This document shows positions 1 to 12,174 of a stretch of 64,000 nucleotides of DNA, piece after piece. Below the pieces are notes generated by a model. The model worked only from the letters and a program-made list of their open reading frames with translations, made no database searches and was not told where the DNA came from. How positions within the stretch are numbered: position 1 is the stretch's first letter; every line of letters starts with the position of its first letter. Source of the stretch: Leclercia sp. AS011. GTDB lineage: Bacteria; Pseudomonadota; Gammaproteobacteria; Enterobacterales; Enterobacteriaceae. The stretch spans positions 1,736,001 through 1,800,000 of the forward strand of contig NZ_JBBCMA010000001.1 in NCBI RefSeq assembly GCF_037152535.1, read 5' to 3'. A program made the translations under genes and the position numbers.

Positions 1-710
<710 letters not shown>

Positions 711-714
711 TCAC

Positions 715-951
715 TTACGCCTGGTGACCGTTGATGTAATCAATGGCAGCCTGAACGGTGGTGATTTTCTCAGCTTCTTCGTCCGGAATCTCAGTATCAA
801 ACTCTTCTTCCAGAGCCATTACCAGCTCAACGGTGTCAAGAGAATCTGCGCCCAGGTCTTCAACGAAGGAAGCGGAGTTCACAACTTCTTCCTGCTTAAC
901 GCCCAGCTGTTCGCCGATAATTTTCTTAACGCGTTCTTCGATAGTGCTCAT
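715..951 (-). CDS. acpP: Acyl carrier protein
   Basis: 78-residue acidic carrier that holds growing acyl chains on a 4'-phosphopantetheine arm for FabD, FabH, FabG and FabF and delivers them to phospholipid and lipid A synthesis. The GADSLD motif contains the modified serine (Ser37 counting Met). The sequence is nearly identical to E. coli AcpP and the length is standard. It lies between fabG and fabF; the 155-bp gap upstream of it leaves room for its own promoter, in line with the very high ACP demand known in enterics. Confidence 0.99.
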   Translation of the reverse strand: MSTIEERVKKIIGEQLGVKQEEVVNSASFVEDLGADSLDTVELVMALEEEFDTEIPDEEAEKITTVQAAIDYINGHQA

Positions 952-1105
952 ACTCTTAAATTTCCTATCAAAACTCGCTTTCGCGATGGTTTTCGTAGTG
1001 TATAAAATGTTGAAAAATTTGCAACTAAATCCCGGCAGGTCTTACCACGATTTTACGTTATTTTGAGGCCATTCGCCCTAATAACGCAAATATTTTCTAT
1101 CGTGA

Positions 1106-1840
1106 TTAAACCATATACATCCCGCCATTGACGTGGAGAGTTTCACCAGTGATGTAACTCGCTTCGTCAGAGGCTAAAAATGCAACCGCGCTGGCGATTT
1201 CTTTAGGGTCGCCTAAACGACCCGCCGGAACTGCCGCCAGCGTACCCGCACGCTGCTCATCGGTCAGCGCACGCGTCATGTCCGTTTCAATAAAGCCCGG
1301 AGCAACAACGTTTACAGTAATTCCGCGGGACGCAACTTCGCGCGCCAGCGACTTACTGAAACCGATCAGACCTGCTTTCGCCGCAGCGTAGTTAGCCTGA
1401 CCAGCATTTCCCATGGTACCAACCACAGAACCGATAGTGATAATACGCCCATGACGCTTCTTCATCATAGCTCGCATTACCGCTTTTGACAGACGGAACA
1501 CAGATGACAGGTTGGTTTCGAGAATATCGCTCCACTCATCATCTTTCATTCGCATCAATAAGTTGTCGCGAGTGATTCCGGCATTATTGACCAGAATATC
1601 CACTTCGCCAAATTCTGCGCGAATATTTCCCAGAACAGATTCGATAGATGCAGGATCGGTCACATTCAACATCAGACCTTTACCGTTCGCACCCAGGTAC
1701 TCGCTGATCGCCTGCGCGCCGCTTTCGCTGGTCGCGGTGCCGATCACTTTCGCGCCACGCGCGACAAGGGTTTCAGCGATAGCACGGCCAATACCGCGGC
1801 TTGCACCAGTAACCAGTGCGATTTTTCCTTCAAAACTCAT
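1106..1840 (-). CDS. fabG: 3-oxoacyl-ACP reductase
   Basis: NADPH-dependent short-chain dehydrogenase (244 aa) that reduces 3-oxoacyl-ACP in each elongation cycle. Visible are the N-terminal cofactor motif TGASRGIG, the NNAG motif, the catalytic Ser in IGSVVG and the YAAAK motif (Tyr/Lys). I chose the ATG at 1840-1838 (MSFEGKIALVTG), which matches the family N terminus. The reading frame stays open upstream to 1891, but that would overlap the end of fabD and add residues foreign to the family. The spacing to fabD is 13 bp, so the two are probably co-transcribed. Confidence 0.98.
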   Translation of the reverse strand: MSFEGKIALVTGASRGIGRAIAETLVARGAKVIGTATSESGAQAISEYLGANGKGLMLNVTDPASIESVLGNIRAEFGEVDILVNNAGITRDNLLMRMKDDEWSDILETNLSSVFRLSKAVMRAMMKKRHGRIITIGSVVGTMGNAGQANYAAAKAGLIGFSKSLAREVASRGITVNVVAPGFIETDMTRALTDEQRAGTLAAVPAGRLGDPKEIASAVAFLASDEASYITGETLHVNGGMYMV

Positions 1841-1853
1841 GGTGTTCCTCTTT

Positions 1854-2783
1854 TTACTGCGCGAGTGCCGCTGACAGGGCTTCCGGCTCATTAATGGCCG
1901 ATGCGGTCAGGGTATCAACAATACGTTTGGTCAGACCGGTGAGGACTTTACCCGGGCCCACTTCATATAAATGTTCCACGCCCTGGGACGCCATAAACTC
2001 AACGGTTTTGGTCCACTGAACCGGGCTGTACAGCTGACGAACCAGCGCATGGCGGATAGCCTCTGGCGCGGTTTCGCACTGCACATCAACGTTATTCACC
2101 ACCGCAATGGCTGGTGCGTTGAAGGTAATTTTTTCCAGCTCTACCGCCAGCTTCTCGGCAGCCGGTTTCATCAGCGCGCAGTGCGAGGGTACGCTCACCG
2201 GCAGCGGCAGCGCACGTTTAGCACCTGCAGCTTTACAGGCTGCGCCTGCACGTTCAACCGCTTCTTTATGACCGGCGATAACCACCTGGCCCGGCGAGTT
2301 GAAATTTACCGGAGAGACCACCTGACCTTCTGCAGATTCTTCACAGGCTTTGGCGATAGAAGCATCATCCAGACCAATAATGGCCGACATGCCGCCGGTG
2401 CCTTCCGGCACCGCTTCCTGCATAAATTTGCCGCGCAGTTCAACCAGACGCACGGCATCAGCAAACGCAATCACCCCTGCGCAAACCAGCGCAGAGTATT
2501 CACCCAGGCTGTGACCGGCCAACAGCGCTGGCGTTTTGCCGCCCTGCTGCTGCCATACGCGCCACAGTGCGACCGATGCGGTCAGCAGTGCAGGCTGGGT
2601 CTGCCAGGTTTTATTCAGCTCTTCGGCGGGCCCCTGCTGGGTCAGCGCCCAAAGATCGTAGCCCAGGGCGTCCGACGCTTCACGGAAGGTCTCTTCGATG
2701 ACCGGATACTGCTCCGCTAAGCCGGACAACATTCCAACGGCCTGAGAACCCTGACCGGGGAACACAAAAGCAAATTGCGTCAT
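1854..2783 (-). CDS. fabD: Malonyl-CoA:ACP transacylase
   Basis: 309-aa transacylase that loads malonate from malonyl-CoA onto ACP to supply FabH and the elongating synthases. It shows the N-terminal FPGQGSQ motif, the nucleophile elbow GHSLGEYS with Ser92, and the SVPSHCALM segment with the catalytic His near 201. Length equals the E. coli enzyme. It sits between fabH (15 bp away) and fabG (13 bp away) in a tightly packed minus-strand operon. Confidence 0.98.
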   Translation of the reverse strand: MTQFAFVFPGQGSQAVGMLSGLAEQYPVIEETFREASDALGYDLWALTQQGPAEELNKTWQTQPALLTASVALWRVWQQQGGKTPALLAGHSLGEYSALVCAGVIAFADAVRLVELRGKFMQEAVPEGTGGMSAIIGLDDASIAKACEESAEGQVVSPVNFNSPGQVVIAGHKEAVERAGAACKAAGAKRALPLPVSVPSHCALMKPAAEKLAVELEKITFNAPAIAVVNNVDVQCETAPEAIRHALVRQLYSPVQWTKTVEFMASQGVEHLYEVGPGKVLTGLTKRIVDTLTASAINEPEALSAALAQ

Positions 2784-2798
2784 TTTTTTATCCTTATA

Positions 2799-3752
2799 CT
2801 AGAAACGAACCAGCGCAGAACCCCAGGTGAAACCGCCCCCGAAGGCTTCGAGCAAGACCAGTTGGCCTCGTTGAATTCGTCCATCGCGCACCGCTTCGTC
2901 AAACGCGCAGGGCACGGATGCTGCAGACGTGTTGCCATGACGATCCAGCGTCACCACAACGTTATCCATAGACATGCCGAGTTTCTTCGCCGTGGCGCTA
3001 ATAATGCGCAGGTTCGCCTGATGCGGCACCAGCCAGTCAAGGGCGGAACGCTCGAGGTTGTTCGCTTCCAGCGTCTCGTCAACGATGTGCGCCAGCTCGG
3101 TTACCGCCACTTTGAAGACTTCGTTACCGGCCATGGTCAGGTAGATTGCATTGTCCGGATTAACACGATCGGCGTTTGGCAGCGTCAACAGCTCGCCGTA
3201 GCTACCGTCCGCATGTAAATGCGTTGAGATGATGCCCGGCTCTTCAGATTGCCCTAACAGGACAGCCCCGGCACCGTCACCAAAAATAATGATGGTTCCG
3301 CGATCGGTTGGATCGCAGGTACGTGCCAGCACATCAGCACCGATAACCAGCGCATTTTTAACGGCGCCAGATTTCACGTACTGATCGGCAATGCTCAGCG
3401 CATAGGTAAAGCCTGCGCAGGCAGCGGCAACGTCAAACGCCGGGCAGCCTTTAATGCCCAGCATATTCTGCACCTGGCACGCGGCGCTTGGGAAAGCATG
3501 CGTCGCAGAGGTGGTCGCAACGATAATCAGGCCAATGTCGTTTTTATCGACACCCGCCATTTCCAGCGCGCGCTGGGCGGCTTCATAGCCCATGGTGGAA
3601 ACTGTTTCATCTGGCGCGGCAATACGACGTTCGCGGATACCTGTACGCGTGACGATCCACTCGTCAGAGGTATCGACCATTTTTTCCAGATCGGCGTTGG
3701 TTCGCACTTGCTTTGGCAGATAGCTGCCGGTACCTAAAATCTTCGTATACAT
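2799..3752 (-). CDS. fabH: 3-oxoacyl-ACP synthase III (KAS III)
   Basis: 317-aa initiating condensing enzyme that joins acetyl-CoA with malonyl-ACP. The thiolase-fold catalytic triad is visible: Cys in AAACAGF (about residue 112), His in LVPHQAN (about 244) and Asn in HGNTSAAS (about 274). Length equals E. coli FabH. It follows plsX by 6 bp, the classic plsX-fabH pairing that links membrane lipid and fatty-acid initiation. No oddities seen. Confidence 0.98.
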   Translation of the reverse strand: MYTKILGTGSYLPKQVRTNADLEKMVDTSDEWIVTRTGIRERRIAAPDETVSTMGYEAAQRALEMAGVDKNDIGLIIVATTSATHAFPSAACQVQNMLGIKGCPAFDVAAACAGFTYALSIADQYVKSGAVKNALVIGADVLARTCDPTDRGTIIIFGDGAGAVLLGQSEEPGIISTHLHADGSYGELLTLPNADRVNPDNAIYLTMAGNEVFKVAVTELAHIVDETLEANNLERSALDWLVPHQANLRIISATAKKLGMSMDNVVVTLDRHGNTSAASVPCAFDEAVRDGRIQRGQLVLLEAFGGGFTWGSALVRF

Positions 3753-3758
3753 GTACGC

Positions 3759-4793
3759 TCAGTCACTTTTTGCTAATACAGATCCCAGGCGAGCGGCAAT
3801 CCGCTGTGGGACTTGTCGCTGCACCGCCTGCACTGCCTGTTCAATCGCGACGGCAAACGCTCGCTGATTGGCCGCACCGTGACTCTTAATCACAATGCCG
3901 CGCAATCCTAACAGACAGGCGCCATTATACTGGTCGGGGTTGAGGTGACTGAATCGCCGCGTCAGGCTCTTTTGTAACCAACGCTTCAATATAATCAGCC
4001 ACCATGACCGTTTTTTACCCTCTCCCTGCGATTTAAGCAGAGAAAGAAACATTCTCACCACCCCTTCCATGGTTTTTAATGTAACGTTTCCTGTAAACCC
4101 GTCACACACCAGTACATCCGTTTTTCCGGTCAATAATTCGTTGGCTTCGAGATATCCAATATAGTTGATGGATGGCTCATTTTTTAGCCGCTCGGCCGCC
4201 TCACGGATGCTGTCGAGACCTTTGGTCTCTTCCTCGCCGATATTCAGCAAAGCCACGCGGGGACGCGAGATCCCCACCACTTCCTCTGCCAGCACCGAGC
4301 CCATGACGGCGAACTGCGCCAGCATAACACTGTCGCAGTCGACGTTAGCGCCTAAATCCAGCACCACCGTTTTGCCCTTTTGCTGGTGCGGCAGTACCGT
4401 GACCAGCGCCGGGCGCTCAATACCCTCAAGAGGTTTAAGCAGTAATTTTGCCAGCCCCATCAGCGCGCCGGTATTGCCAGCGCTAACGCACGCCTGGGCG
4501 CGCCCTTCTTTTACCAGCTCCAGCGCAATGCGCATTGAGCTTCCGCGGCTGCTACGGATCGCCTGTGAGGCGCGGGCATCACTGGCAATAACTGACTGGG
4601 CAGGAATAATCTGCAGACGTGAACGTTGTTCGAAGTCAGCTTTTGCAAGTAATGGCGTGATTGTGTCGGGATTGCCGACTAACAGGAGAGTGAGTTGCGA
4701 ATTAGAGTTCAGTGCCTGCAATGCTGCAGGCACTGTCACGGAAGGGCCAAAATCTCCCCCCATGACATCTAACGCCAGGGTTAGACGTGTCAA
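3759..4793 (-). CDS. plsX: Phosphate acyltransferase PlsX, TTG start
   Basis: Makes acyl-phosphate from acyl-ACP and phosphate, an entry step for phospholipid synthesis, acting at the inner face of the membrane. The family N terminus (M)[17 protein letters not shown] begins with a TTG at 4793-4791. An upstream ATG at 4847 in frame would add 18 residues unlike the family, so I prefer TTG. No good Shine-Dalgarno sequence precedes it. The product is 344 aa; E. coli PlsX is about 356, and the C terminus here ends early in [10 protein letters not shown]. Two strong stem-loops separate it from rpmF, perhaps lowering its expression relative to L32. Confidence 0.95.
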   Translation of the reverse strand: MTRLTLALDVMGGDFGPSVTVPAALQALNSNSQLTLLLVGNPDTITPLLAKADFEQRSRLQIIPAQSVIASDARASQAIRSSRGSSMRIALELVKEGRAQACVSAGNTGALMGLAKLLLKPLEGIERPALVTVLPHQQKGKTVVLDLGANVDCDSVMLAQFAVMGSVLAEEVVGISRPRVALLNIGEEETKGLDSIREAAERLKNEPSINYIGYLEANELLTGKTDVLVCDGFTGNVTLKTMEGVVRMFLSLLKSQGEGKKRSWWLIILKRWLQKSLTRRFSHLNPDQYNGACLLGLRGIVIKSHGAANQRAFAVAIEQAVQAVQRQVPQRIAARLGSVLAKSD

Positions 4794-4821
4794 GGTATCG
4801 TCGCAGCCTGGTTCGGTATAT

Positions 4822-5058
<237 letters not shown>

Positions 5059-5062
5059 TTAA

Positions 5063-5725
<663 letters not shown>

Positions 5726-6310
5726 ATGCCAAATCTCATTCTCGCCTCCACGTCACCCTACCGCCGCGTGTTGCTGGAAAAGTTGGGCGTCCCCTTCGAA
5801 TGCGCCGCGCCGGACGTGGATGAAAGCCCACAGCCCGGGGAGTCGCCACGCCATCTGGTGGTCCGTCTGGCTCAGGAAAAGGCGAAAAGTCTGGCTGCGC
5901 GATTCCCTGACCACTTAATTATAGGTTCCGATCAGGTTTGCGTCCTGGATGGAATGATTACCGGAAAACCGCACACCGAAGAGAATGCCCGCCAGCAGCT
6001 GCTGAAAGCGCGCGGCAGTATCGTCACCTTCTACACCGGCCTGGCTCTTTATAATTCGTCTACGGGCCATTTACAGACGGAATGCGAACCCTTTGACGTC
6101 CACTTCCGCCATCTCAGCGAGCAGGAAATTGACGATTACGTGCGAAAAGAGCGGCCGTTAAACTGCGCAGGCAGCTTTAAGAGCGAAGGGTTGGGGATTG
6201 CGTTGTTTGACCGGCTGGACGGGCGGGATCCGAATACGCTGGTGGGATTACCGCTGATTGCGCTGTGCCAGATGCTGCGTCGGGAGCATTACAATCCGTT
6301 GATGGCGTAG
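5726..6310 (+). CDS. yceF: Maf-like nucleotide pyrophosphatase YceF (7-methyl-GTP)
   Basis: 194-aa Maf/HAM1-fold house-cleaning enzyme; the YceF subfamily hydrolyses 7-methyl-GTP to the monophosphate. It starts [14 protein letters not shown], the typical Maf N-terminal ASxSPxR motif, and carries the [12 protein letters not shown] motif with the catalytic Asp and a KSEGLG segment near residue 150. Length equals E. coli YceF. It stands alone, divergent from yceD, and is followed by a REP pair. Confidence 0.95.
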   Translation: MPNLILASTSPYRRVLLEKLGVPFECAAPDVDESPQPGESPRHLVVRLAQEKAKSLAARFPDHLIIGSDQVCVLDGMITGKPHTEENARQQLLKARGSIVTFYTGLALYNSSTGHLQTECEPFDVHFRHLSEQEIDDYVRKERPLNCAGSFKSEGLGIALFDRLDGRDPNTLVGLPLIALCQMLRREHYNPLMA

Positions 6311-6321
6311 CCATTTGCTTT

Positions 6322-6389
6322 GCCCGGCGGCGCTACGCTTGCACGGGCCTACGGCTTTGTAGGCCGGGTAAGCGCAGCGCCACCCGGCA
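6322..6389. repeat. BIME: inverted pair of REP elements
   Basis: Two REP (palindromic unit) sequences in opposite orientation, about 6322-6352 and 6359-6389, with the typical GCCGGGTAAGCGCAGCGCC core. They lie between convergent yceF and rluC and end exactly at the rluC stop codon. Such elements can stabilise upstream mRNA or bind DNA gyrase and IHF. Confidence 0.85.
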
Positions 6390-7340
6390 TTAATTTCCGC
6401 GCAGAACTTTCAGACAGCGCTTCAGCTGTTCGTCCAGCGGGGCTTCGATACGCATCACCTCACCGGTACCCGGATGGGTAAACTTCAGCGCGGCGGCATG
6501 CAGGAACAGACGTGATAAGCCCGTACCGGCCAGCTGTTTATCAAACTCACGATCACCATAGCGATCGTCAAAGGCGATAGGATGGCCCGCATGCTGCGTG
6601 TGAACGCGGATCTGGTGGGTACGCCCGGTTACCGGGCTGCAGCGCACCAGGGTGGCGAATTCATACCGCTCTTCCACCTTAAACCGGGTTTCAGAGGGTT
6701 TACCTTCCTGGCTCACGCGAACGATACGCTCACCGCTTTGCAGAATATTTTTCAGCAGCGGCGCCTGTACTACTTTGACATGGGACTGCCACTGTCCACG
6801 CACCAGCGCGAGGTAGTCCTTCTGCATTCCTTTCTCACGCAGCTGTTCATGCAGCGAACGCAGCGCCGAACGCTTTTTGGCAACCAGCAGAACGCCGGAG
6901 GTGTCGCGGTCAAGACGATGGACCAGCTCCAGGAAGCGGGCTTCCGGGCGCAGCGCGCGCAGGCCTTCAATCACGCCGAAGCTCAAACCACTACCGCCGT
7001 GTACGGCGGTGCCTGAGGGTTTGTTGAGCACCAGAATATGATCGTCTTCATATAAAATCACATTCGTCAGCGCCGCGACTTTATTCAGATGCGGCGACAC
7101 CGCCTCTTCTTCCCGCTCGGCAACGCGCACGGGCGGAATGCGCACTTCATCACCCGCTTCAAGTTTGTATTCAGGTTTGATGCGCTTCTTATTAACCCGT
7201 ACCTCACCCTTACGCAGGATGCGATAAATCATGCTCTTTGGCACACCCTTCAGTTGGGTGCGCAAAAAGTTGTCGATGCGTTGCCCCGCTTCATCTTCGG
7301 TGATGGCAACCATTTTTACGGCTGGAGTCTCTGTTTTCAT
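6390..7340 (-). CDS. rluC: 23S rRNA pseudouridine(955/2504/2580) synthase
   Basis: 316-aa RluA-family synthase that makes three pseudouridines in 23S rRNA. An S4-like RNA-binding domain covers about residues 19-80 and the catalytic domain follows with HRLDRDTSG, where Asp144 is the nucleophile. It starts MKTETPAVKM. It is divergent from rne across a 571-bp gap, the same pairing as in E. coli. Length is within a few residues of the E. coli enzyme. Confidence 0.97.
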   Translation of the reverse strand: MKTETPAVKMVAITEDEAGQRIDNFLRTQLKGVPKSMIYRILRKGEVRVNKKRIKPEYKLEAGDEVRIPPVRVAEREEEAVSPHLNKVAALTNVILYEDDHILVLNKPSGTAVHGGSGLSFGVIEGLRALRPEARFLELVHRLDRDTSGVLLVAKKRSALRSLHEQLREKGMQKDYLALVRGQWQSHVKVVQAPLLKNILQSGERIVRVSQEGKPSETRFKVEERYEFATLVRCSPVTGRTHQIRVHTQHAGHPIAFDDRYGDREFDKQLAGTGLSRLFLHAAALKFTHPGTGEVMRIEAPLDEQLKRCLKVLRGN

Positions 7341-7911
7341 GGGGGGCGATTCTAATTATCGCCAGCCATTAGCGCCACTCATTTTTCTATGCTTATATTT
7401 ACCTTTACCCGGTCAGGGTTTCGTTCACGCAATCGATTTGGTGGTTATTAAACCAATCCTTCGAAGGAAGTGAAAAAACTGTGAGTAACCGGGTGATAAT
7501 TGGTAAAAGTCATCTTGCTATAACCCGGTTAGCAATGGAATAATGCTGCTGTTTTCCGTGTTAAATCCTGGTTAAGCAAGGATATCGACGGAATGACCAA
7601 TTTTGTCTGACCGATCATCCACGCAGCAATGGCGTAAGACGTATTGATCTTTCAGACAGTTAGCGGGCTGCGGGTTGCAGTACTTACCGGTAAATGGAAT
7701 CTTCTCTGGAGAGTTTTACCCAGGCTATTCCCCTGATAATCGCGCTGTATTTCCGTATGAAATACAGGCAACCGACACTTTGCGCCTCTTAAGCGAGCGA
7801 CAACCGTGAGGTTGGCGACGTGAAAAGACACGAGGCCATCGGTTCATACCCCGGAAAGCGTCACCTTGCCCGCAGCTTAGTCGTCAATGTAAGAATAATG
7901 AGTAAGTTACG
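7341..7911 (+). promoter_or_regulatory. rne promoter and long autoregulatory 5' leader
   Basis: A 571-bp non-coding gap between rluC and rne. A plausible sigma-70 promoter is TTGCTA at 7515-7520 and AATAAT at 7539-7544 with 18-bp spacing; it would start transcription near 7551 and give a leader of about 361 nt. That is the length known for the E. coli rne leader, which RNase E binds and cleaves to autoregulate its mRNA. The stretch contains several complementary GC segments (for example around 7665-7700) consistent with the leader hairpins. Promoter calls are by eye. Confidence 0.6.
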
Positions 7912-10900
7912 ATGAAAAGAATGTTAATCAACGCAACTCAGCAAGAAGAGTTGCGTGTCGCCCTTGTGGATGGGCAGCGTCTGTACGATCTGGATATCGA
8001 AAGTCCTGGACACGAACAGAAAAAAGCGAACATTTACAAAGGCAAAATCACCCGCATTGAACCCAGCCTTGAAGCCGCATTTGTTGACTACGGTGCCGAG
8101 CGTCATGGTTTCCTCCCCCTGAAAGAGATCGCTCGCGAATACTTCCCTTCTAACTATAACGCCCATGGCCGCCCGAACATCAAAGATGTGCTGCGTGAAG
8201 GCCAGGAAGTTATTGTTCAGATCGATAAAGAAGAGCGTGGCAACAAGGGTGCCGCACTGACCACCTTTATCAGTCTGGCAGGCAGCTATCTGGTACTGAT
8301 GCCGAACAACCCGCGTGCGGGCGGTATCTCTCGCCGGATTGAAGGCGACGATCGTACCGAGCTGAAAGAAGCGCTGGCCAGTCTTGAACTGCCCGACGGC
8401 ATGGGTCTGATTGTCCGTACCGCAGGCGTAGGCAAATCTGCCGAAGCGCTGCAGTGGGACCTCGGCTTCCGCCTGAAGCACTGGGAAGCGATTCAGAAAG
8501 CCGCTGAAAGCCGCCCTGCTCCATTCCTGATCCACCAGGAAAGCAACGTCATCGTGCGTGCCTTCCGTGACTACCTGCGTCAGGACATCGGTGAAATTCT
8601 GATTGATAACCCGAAAGTGCTTGAGCTGGCTCGCCAGCACATTGCCGCGCTGGGTCGTCCTGATTTCACCAGCAAAATCAAACTGTACACCGGTGAAATC
8701 CCGCTGTTCAGCCACTACCAGATCGAATCTCAGATTGAATCCGCCTTCCAGCGTGAAGTTCGTCTGCCGTCCGGCGGCTCTATCGTTATCGACAGCACCG
8801 AGGCGCTGACCGCCATCGACATCAACTCCGCGCGTGCTACCCGCGGCGGTGATATCGAAGAAACGGCGTTCAACACCAACCTCGAAGCGGCCGATGAGAT
8901 TGCCCGTCAGCTGCGTCTGCGTGACCTCGGCGGCCTGATCGTTATCGACTTCATCGATATGACGCCAGTCCGTCACCAGCGCGCGGTGGAAAACCGTCTG
9001 CGTGAAGCGGTACGTCAGGATCGTGCGCGTATCCAGATCAGCCACATCTCCCGTTTTGGTCTGCTGGAGATGTCCCGTCAGCGTCTGAGCCCGTCCCTCG
9101 GTGAATCCAGCCACCACGTCTGCCCACGCTGTAGCGGCACCGGCACCGTGCGTGACAACGAATCTCTGGCGCTCTCTATCCTGCGTCTGATTGAAGAAGA
9201 AGCGCTGAAAGAGAACACCAAAGAAGTCCACGCCATTGTGCCTGTGCCGGTTGCCTCCTACCTGCTGAACGAAAAACGTGCTGCGGTTAGTGCTATCGAA
9301 GCGCGTCTGAGCGGCGTGCGCTGTGTGATCGTCCCTAACGACCAGATGCAAACCCCGCACTACTCTGTGCTGCGCGTGCGTAAAGGCGAAGAGACATCCA
9401 CCCTGAGCTACATGCTGCCGAAGCTGCATGAAGAGGAGATGGCCCTGCCTTCCGACGAAGAGTACGCCGAGCGTAAGCTTCCGGAACAGCCAGCCCTGGC
9501 CGCGTTTGTGATGCCAGAAGCGCCACCTGCCCCAGCGCAGGAGACCGTGGTCGCCAAACCGGCAGCAGCTAAACCTGCGGCAGAAGTCAGCCAATCTGCT
9601 GAACAGCCTGGCCTGCTGAGCCGCTTCTTCAGCGCGCTGAAGAAAATGTTTGCTGGCGAAGAGCCACAACCAGCCCCGGCACCGGTTGAGAAGAAAGAAG
9701 AGAAACAGGAGCGTTCACCGGATCGTCGTAAACGTCAGAACAACCGTCGTGACCGCAACGAGCGCCGCGATAACCGTTCCGAAAATAACGAAGGTCGTGA
9801 AGGCAGCGAAAGCCGCGACAATCGCGAGAGCCGTGATAATCGCGATAACCGCGAAGGGCGTGAGCGCCGTGAAGGTCGTGACGATAACCGTCGCAACCGT
9901 CGCGAGAAGCCGCAGCAGAACGCGGAAGAGCGCGAAACTCGCCAGCCGGTCAGCGAAGAGGCTGACAAAGGCAGACAGCGTGATGAGCAACAGCCACGCC
10001 GCGAGCGCAACCGTCGTCGTAATGATGACAAGCGCCAGGCGCAGCAGGAAGTTAAAGCGCTGAATCGCGAAGAAGAGACCGTGCAGGATGCCGATCAGGA
10101 AGAACGCGTTCAGGTCATGCCGCGCCGTAAGCAGCGCCAGCTGAACCAGAAAGTGCGTTTCGAGTCTCAGACCGAAGAAGCAGCAGTTGAAATCGCAGCA
10201 CCTCAGATTGAACCAGCCCAGAGCACCGAGCTGGCGAAAGTTGACCTGCCTGCGGTTATCGAAACGGCACCTGAGCAGGAAGAGACCGGTGAAGGCCGTG
10301 ACAACGCAGGTATGCCGCGTCGTTCACGTCGCTCCCCACGTCATCTGCGCGTGAGCGGTCAGCGTCGTCGTCGTTATCGTGACGAGCGTTACCCGCTGCA
10401 GTCGCCGATGCCGCTGGCTATCGCCTGTGCATCGCCAGAAATGGCCTCTGGTAAAGCCTGGATCCGTTATCCGGTTGCCCGTCCTCAGGAGCAGCAGTTT
10501 GACGAGCAGAACGTTGCTGTCGACGCGGTTGCCCCGGTAGCGCCAGTCGTTGATGAGGTTATCACCGAGGCGGCGGCAGTGGTTATCCCTGAACCGCAGG
10601 TTGTTGAAGTCGAAACTTCACATCCGGAAGTGATTGCCGCGCCTGTGACAGAACAGCCGCAGATTATCGCTCCTGAAGATGCCGTCGTCGCGGAACAGGT
10701 TGTGGAAGACGCTAAGGCTGCTGAGCCGGTGGAAATCACCGAGGAAGCCGTTGAACCTCAGCCGGTAGTGGAAGTTGAAGTGGAAACTGAAGTTCAGCCT
10801 GAAGTTGAAATTGACGTTGAACCTGTTGCGGAAGAGAAACCTGAAGTCGCTGAAGTCAAAGCGCCGGAAGTGAAGCCAGCACCAGCCGTTCAGGTTAACC

Positions 10901-11085
10901 CAGAACTTCACCACGCCACTGCGCCAATGACCCGCGCCCCGGCACCGGAATATGTTCCGGAAGCCCCACGTCACAGCGACTGGGTACGCCCGGCGTTTGA
11001 TTTCGACGGCAAAGGCTCTGCAGGCGGTCACAGCGCCACGCACCAGGCAACAGCGCCTGCTACGCGCCCGCAGCCAGCTGAATAA
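7912..11085 (+). CDS. rne: Ribonuclease E
   Basis: 1057-aa essential endonuclease and scaffold of the RNA degradosome, membrane-associated. The N-terminal catalytic half has an S1 domain (about 36-118), the DNase I-like active site with Asp in [15 protein letters not shown] (about 303) and VIDFID (about 346), and the Zn-link CPRCSG (about 404-407). The C-terminal half is disordered: an amphipathic membrane segment [13 protein letters not shown] (about 567-579), arginine-rich RNA-binding stretches, an RhlB/enolase microdomain region with the conserved [15 protein letters not shown] tract, acidic repeats, and the PNPase-binding C terminus. Length is close to E. coli (1061). The start ATG at 7912 gives [13 protein letters not shown]. 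Confidence 0.98.
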   Translation: MKRMLINATQQEELRVALVDGQRLYDLDIESPGHEQKKANIYKGKITRIEPSLEAAFVDYGAERHGFLPLKEIAREYFPSNYNAHGRPNIKDVLREGQEVIVQIDKEERGNKGAALTTFISLAGSYLVLMPNNPRAGGISRRIEGDDRTELKEALASLELPDGMGLIVRTAGVGKSAEALQWDLGFRLKHWEAIQKAAESRPAPFLIHQESNVIVRAFRDYLRQDIGEILIDNPKVLELARQHIAALGRPDFTSKIKLYTGEIPLFSHYQIESQIESAFQREVRLPSGGSIVIDSTEALTAIDINSARATRGGDIEETAFNTNLEAADEIARQLRLRDLGGLIVIDFIDMTPVRHQRAVENRLREAVRQDRARIQISHISRFGLLEMSRQRLSPSLGESSHHVCPRCSGTGTVRDNESLALSILRLIEEEALKENTKEVHAIVPVPVASYLLNEKRAAVSAIEARLSGVRCVIVPNDQMQTPHYSVLRVRKGEETSTLSYMLPKLHEEEMALPSDEEYAERKLPEQPALAAFVMPEAPPAPAQETVVAKPAAAKPAAEVSQSAEQPGLLSRFFSALKKMFAGEEPQPAPAPVEKKEEKQERSPDRRKRQNNRRDRNERRDNRSENNEGREGSESRDNRESRDNRDNREGRERREGRDDNRRNRREKPQQNAEERETRQPVSEEADKGRQRDEQQPRRERNRRRNDDKRQAQQEVKALNREEETVQDADQEERVQVMPRRKQRQLNQKVRFESQTEEAAVEIAAPQIEPAQSTELAKVDLPAVIETAPEQEETGEGRDNAGMPRRSRRSPRHLRVSGQRRRRYRDERYPLQSPMPLAIACASPEMASGKAWIRYPVARPQEQQFDEQNVAVDAVAPVAPVVDEVITEAAAVVIPEPQVVEVETSHPEVIAAPVTEQPQIIAPEDAVVAEQVVEDAKAAEPVEITEEAVEPQPVVEVEVETEVQPEVEIDVEPVAEEKPEVAEVKAPEVKPAPAVQVNPELHHATAPMTRAPAPEYVPEAPRHSDWVRPAFDFDGKGSAGGHSATHQATAPATRPQPAE

Positions 11086-11100
11086 GCCCGCTTAAGCGCA

Positions 11101-11128
11101 AAAGCCGACCTCCGGGTCGGCTTTTTTT
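11101..11128 (+). terminator. Intrinsic terminator of rne
   Basis: Stem AAGCCGACC pairs with GGTCGGCTT, followed by seven T residues. It lies 16 bp after the rne stop and overlaps the 3' end of the convergent lysR gene. Confidence 0.92.
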
Positions 11129-12065
11129 ATGGCTTCTGTCCCGGCCTGCGCATCCCGGCGATTGCAGGCATCACCTCTCGCATCATCTCCAGAAAACGGC
11201 GCAGACGTGCCGGATAGTAGCGTGACCACGGATAGACCAGATGCACCGGCAACGCGGCCGGCTGCCAGTCGGGCAGCAGGTGCACTAGCCTGCCTTCACG
11301 GATATCGGCTTCTACCGTCCAGCTTGATACCACCGCCACCCCCAGCCCGGTCAATGCGCTTTTCCGCGCCACGTACAGGCTGTCGGTGCTCAGCCGGGGC
11401 GAGATTGCCACCCGCAGCGGTTGCGGTGCACCTGAGTGGAATAGCTCCACGTGCTGGCGATAAAAGGTATTCAGTGCCACCCAGGGCAGCGCAGAGAGAT
11501 CCTCTGGCTTCCCGACCGGGTCATGGCGGGCGAGCAACTCGGGAGAGGCAACAATACAGCGCGGCACCTCGGCCAGTAATACCGACACCGTGCCCGGGTC
11601 GATCTCCGCCCCCACCCGGATAGCGCAGTCGATATTGTCACTCAGAAAATCGGCTGAACGATCGTTGAGCATCCACTCTACGTTGAGGCGTGGATAGCGC
11701 AGCAAAAATGCCGTTAATGGCTCCAGCAGCTGCTCCTGCCCGAAGGCGTGGGGGGCGCGAACACGGAGCACGCCCACGGGTTCATCTTCCGTCTGCCCGA
11801 CTTCATCTTCCAGCGCATGCCAGCTGTCGATCACCCGACGGGCATGCTGGTAGCAGCGTTCGCCGTCGTCGGTCAGCTTCATGGCATGGGTGGTACGCAG
11901 GATCAGACGCACGCCGAGCAGCGTCTCCAGCGACTGCAGGCGACGGCTCACGGTAGCCTGGGTAGTGGCCATCTGCACGGCGGCGGCGGAAAGAGAGCCT
12001 GTCTCAATGATGCGCACAAAAGTTCGCATCAGTTCGACCCTGTCTATACGCTCTGAACGCTTCAT
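11127..12065 (-). CDS. LysR-family transcriptional regulator
   Basis: 312-aa LysR-type regulator: a winged helix-turn-helix in about residues 8-67 (SLSAAAVQMATTQATVSRRL recognition region) and a periplasmic-binding-like effector domain from about 95. It is divergent from an MFS transporter 110 bp away, so it probably controls that gene and itself. The pair lies between rne and flgL, which are adjacent in E. coli K-12, so it was inserted or lost there. The effector is unknown. A shorter start at residue 13 (MRTFV) is possible. Confidence 0.85.
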   Translation of the reverse strand: MKRSERIDRVELMRTFVRIIETGSLSAAAVQMATTQATVSRRLQSLETLLGVRLILRTTHAMKLTDDGERCYQHARRVIDSWHALEDEVGQTEDEPVGVLRVRAPHAFGQEQLLEPLTAFLLRYPRLNVEWMLNDRSADFLSDNIDCAIRVGAEIDPGTVSVLLAEVPRCIVASPELLARHDPVGKPEDLSALPWVALNTFYRQHVELFHSGAPQPLRVAISPRLSTDSLYVARKSALTGLGVAVVSSWTVEADIREGRLVHLLPDWQPAALPVHLVYPWSRYYPARLRRFLEMMREVMPAIAGMRRPGQKP

Positions 12066-12076
12066 GATCTATCCGT

Positions 12077-12095
12077 TTATACGTTACACGTATAA
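12077..12095. promoter_or_regulatory. Candidate LysR operator
   Basis: A perfect 7-bp inverted repeat, TTATACG-5nt-CGTATAA, in the 110-bp gap between the divergent lysR and MFS genes, 12 bp before the lysR start. It contains ATAC-7nt-GTAT and fits the T-N11-A shape of LysR binding boxes. Function is inferred from location and symmetry. Confidence 0.6.
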
Positions 12096-12174
12096 GTGTT
12101 TTAACACTGCGCCTGCTACCACCGCAAGCCGGGCTGGTAAAGAATAGCGACACACCCGAAATGAGGAACTGCAT

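Noticed and set aside
7924..9669. 581-codon minus-strand frame opposite rne
   Set aside because: Opposite strand of a highly conserved gene with strong codon bias; frame openness follows from the sense codons. No ribosome site or known domain.
9715..10063. Reading frames inside rne in other frames, rich in Thr/Ala/Arg or Ser/Arg
   Set aside because: They are shadows of the Arg/Asn/Glu-rich low-complexity C-terminal half of RNase E.
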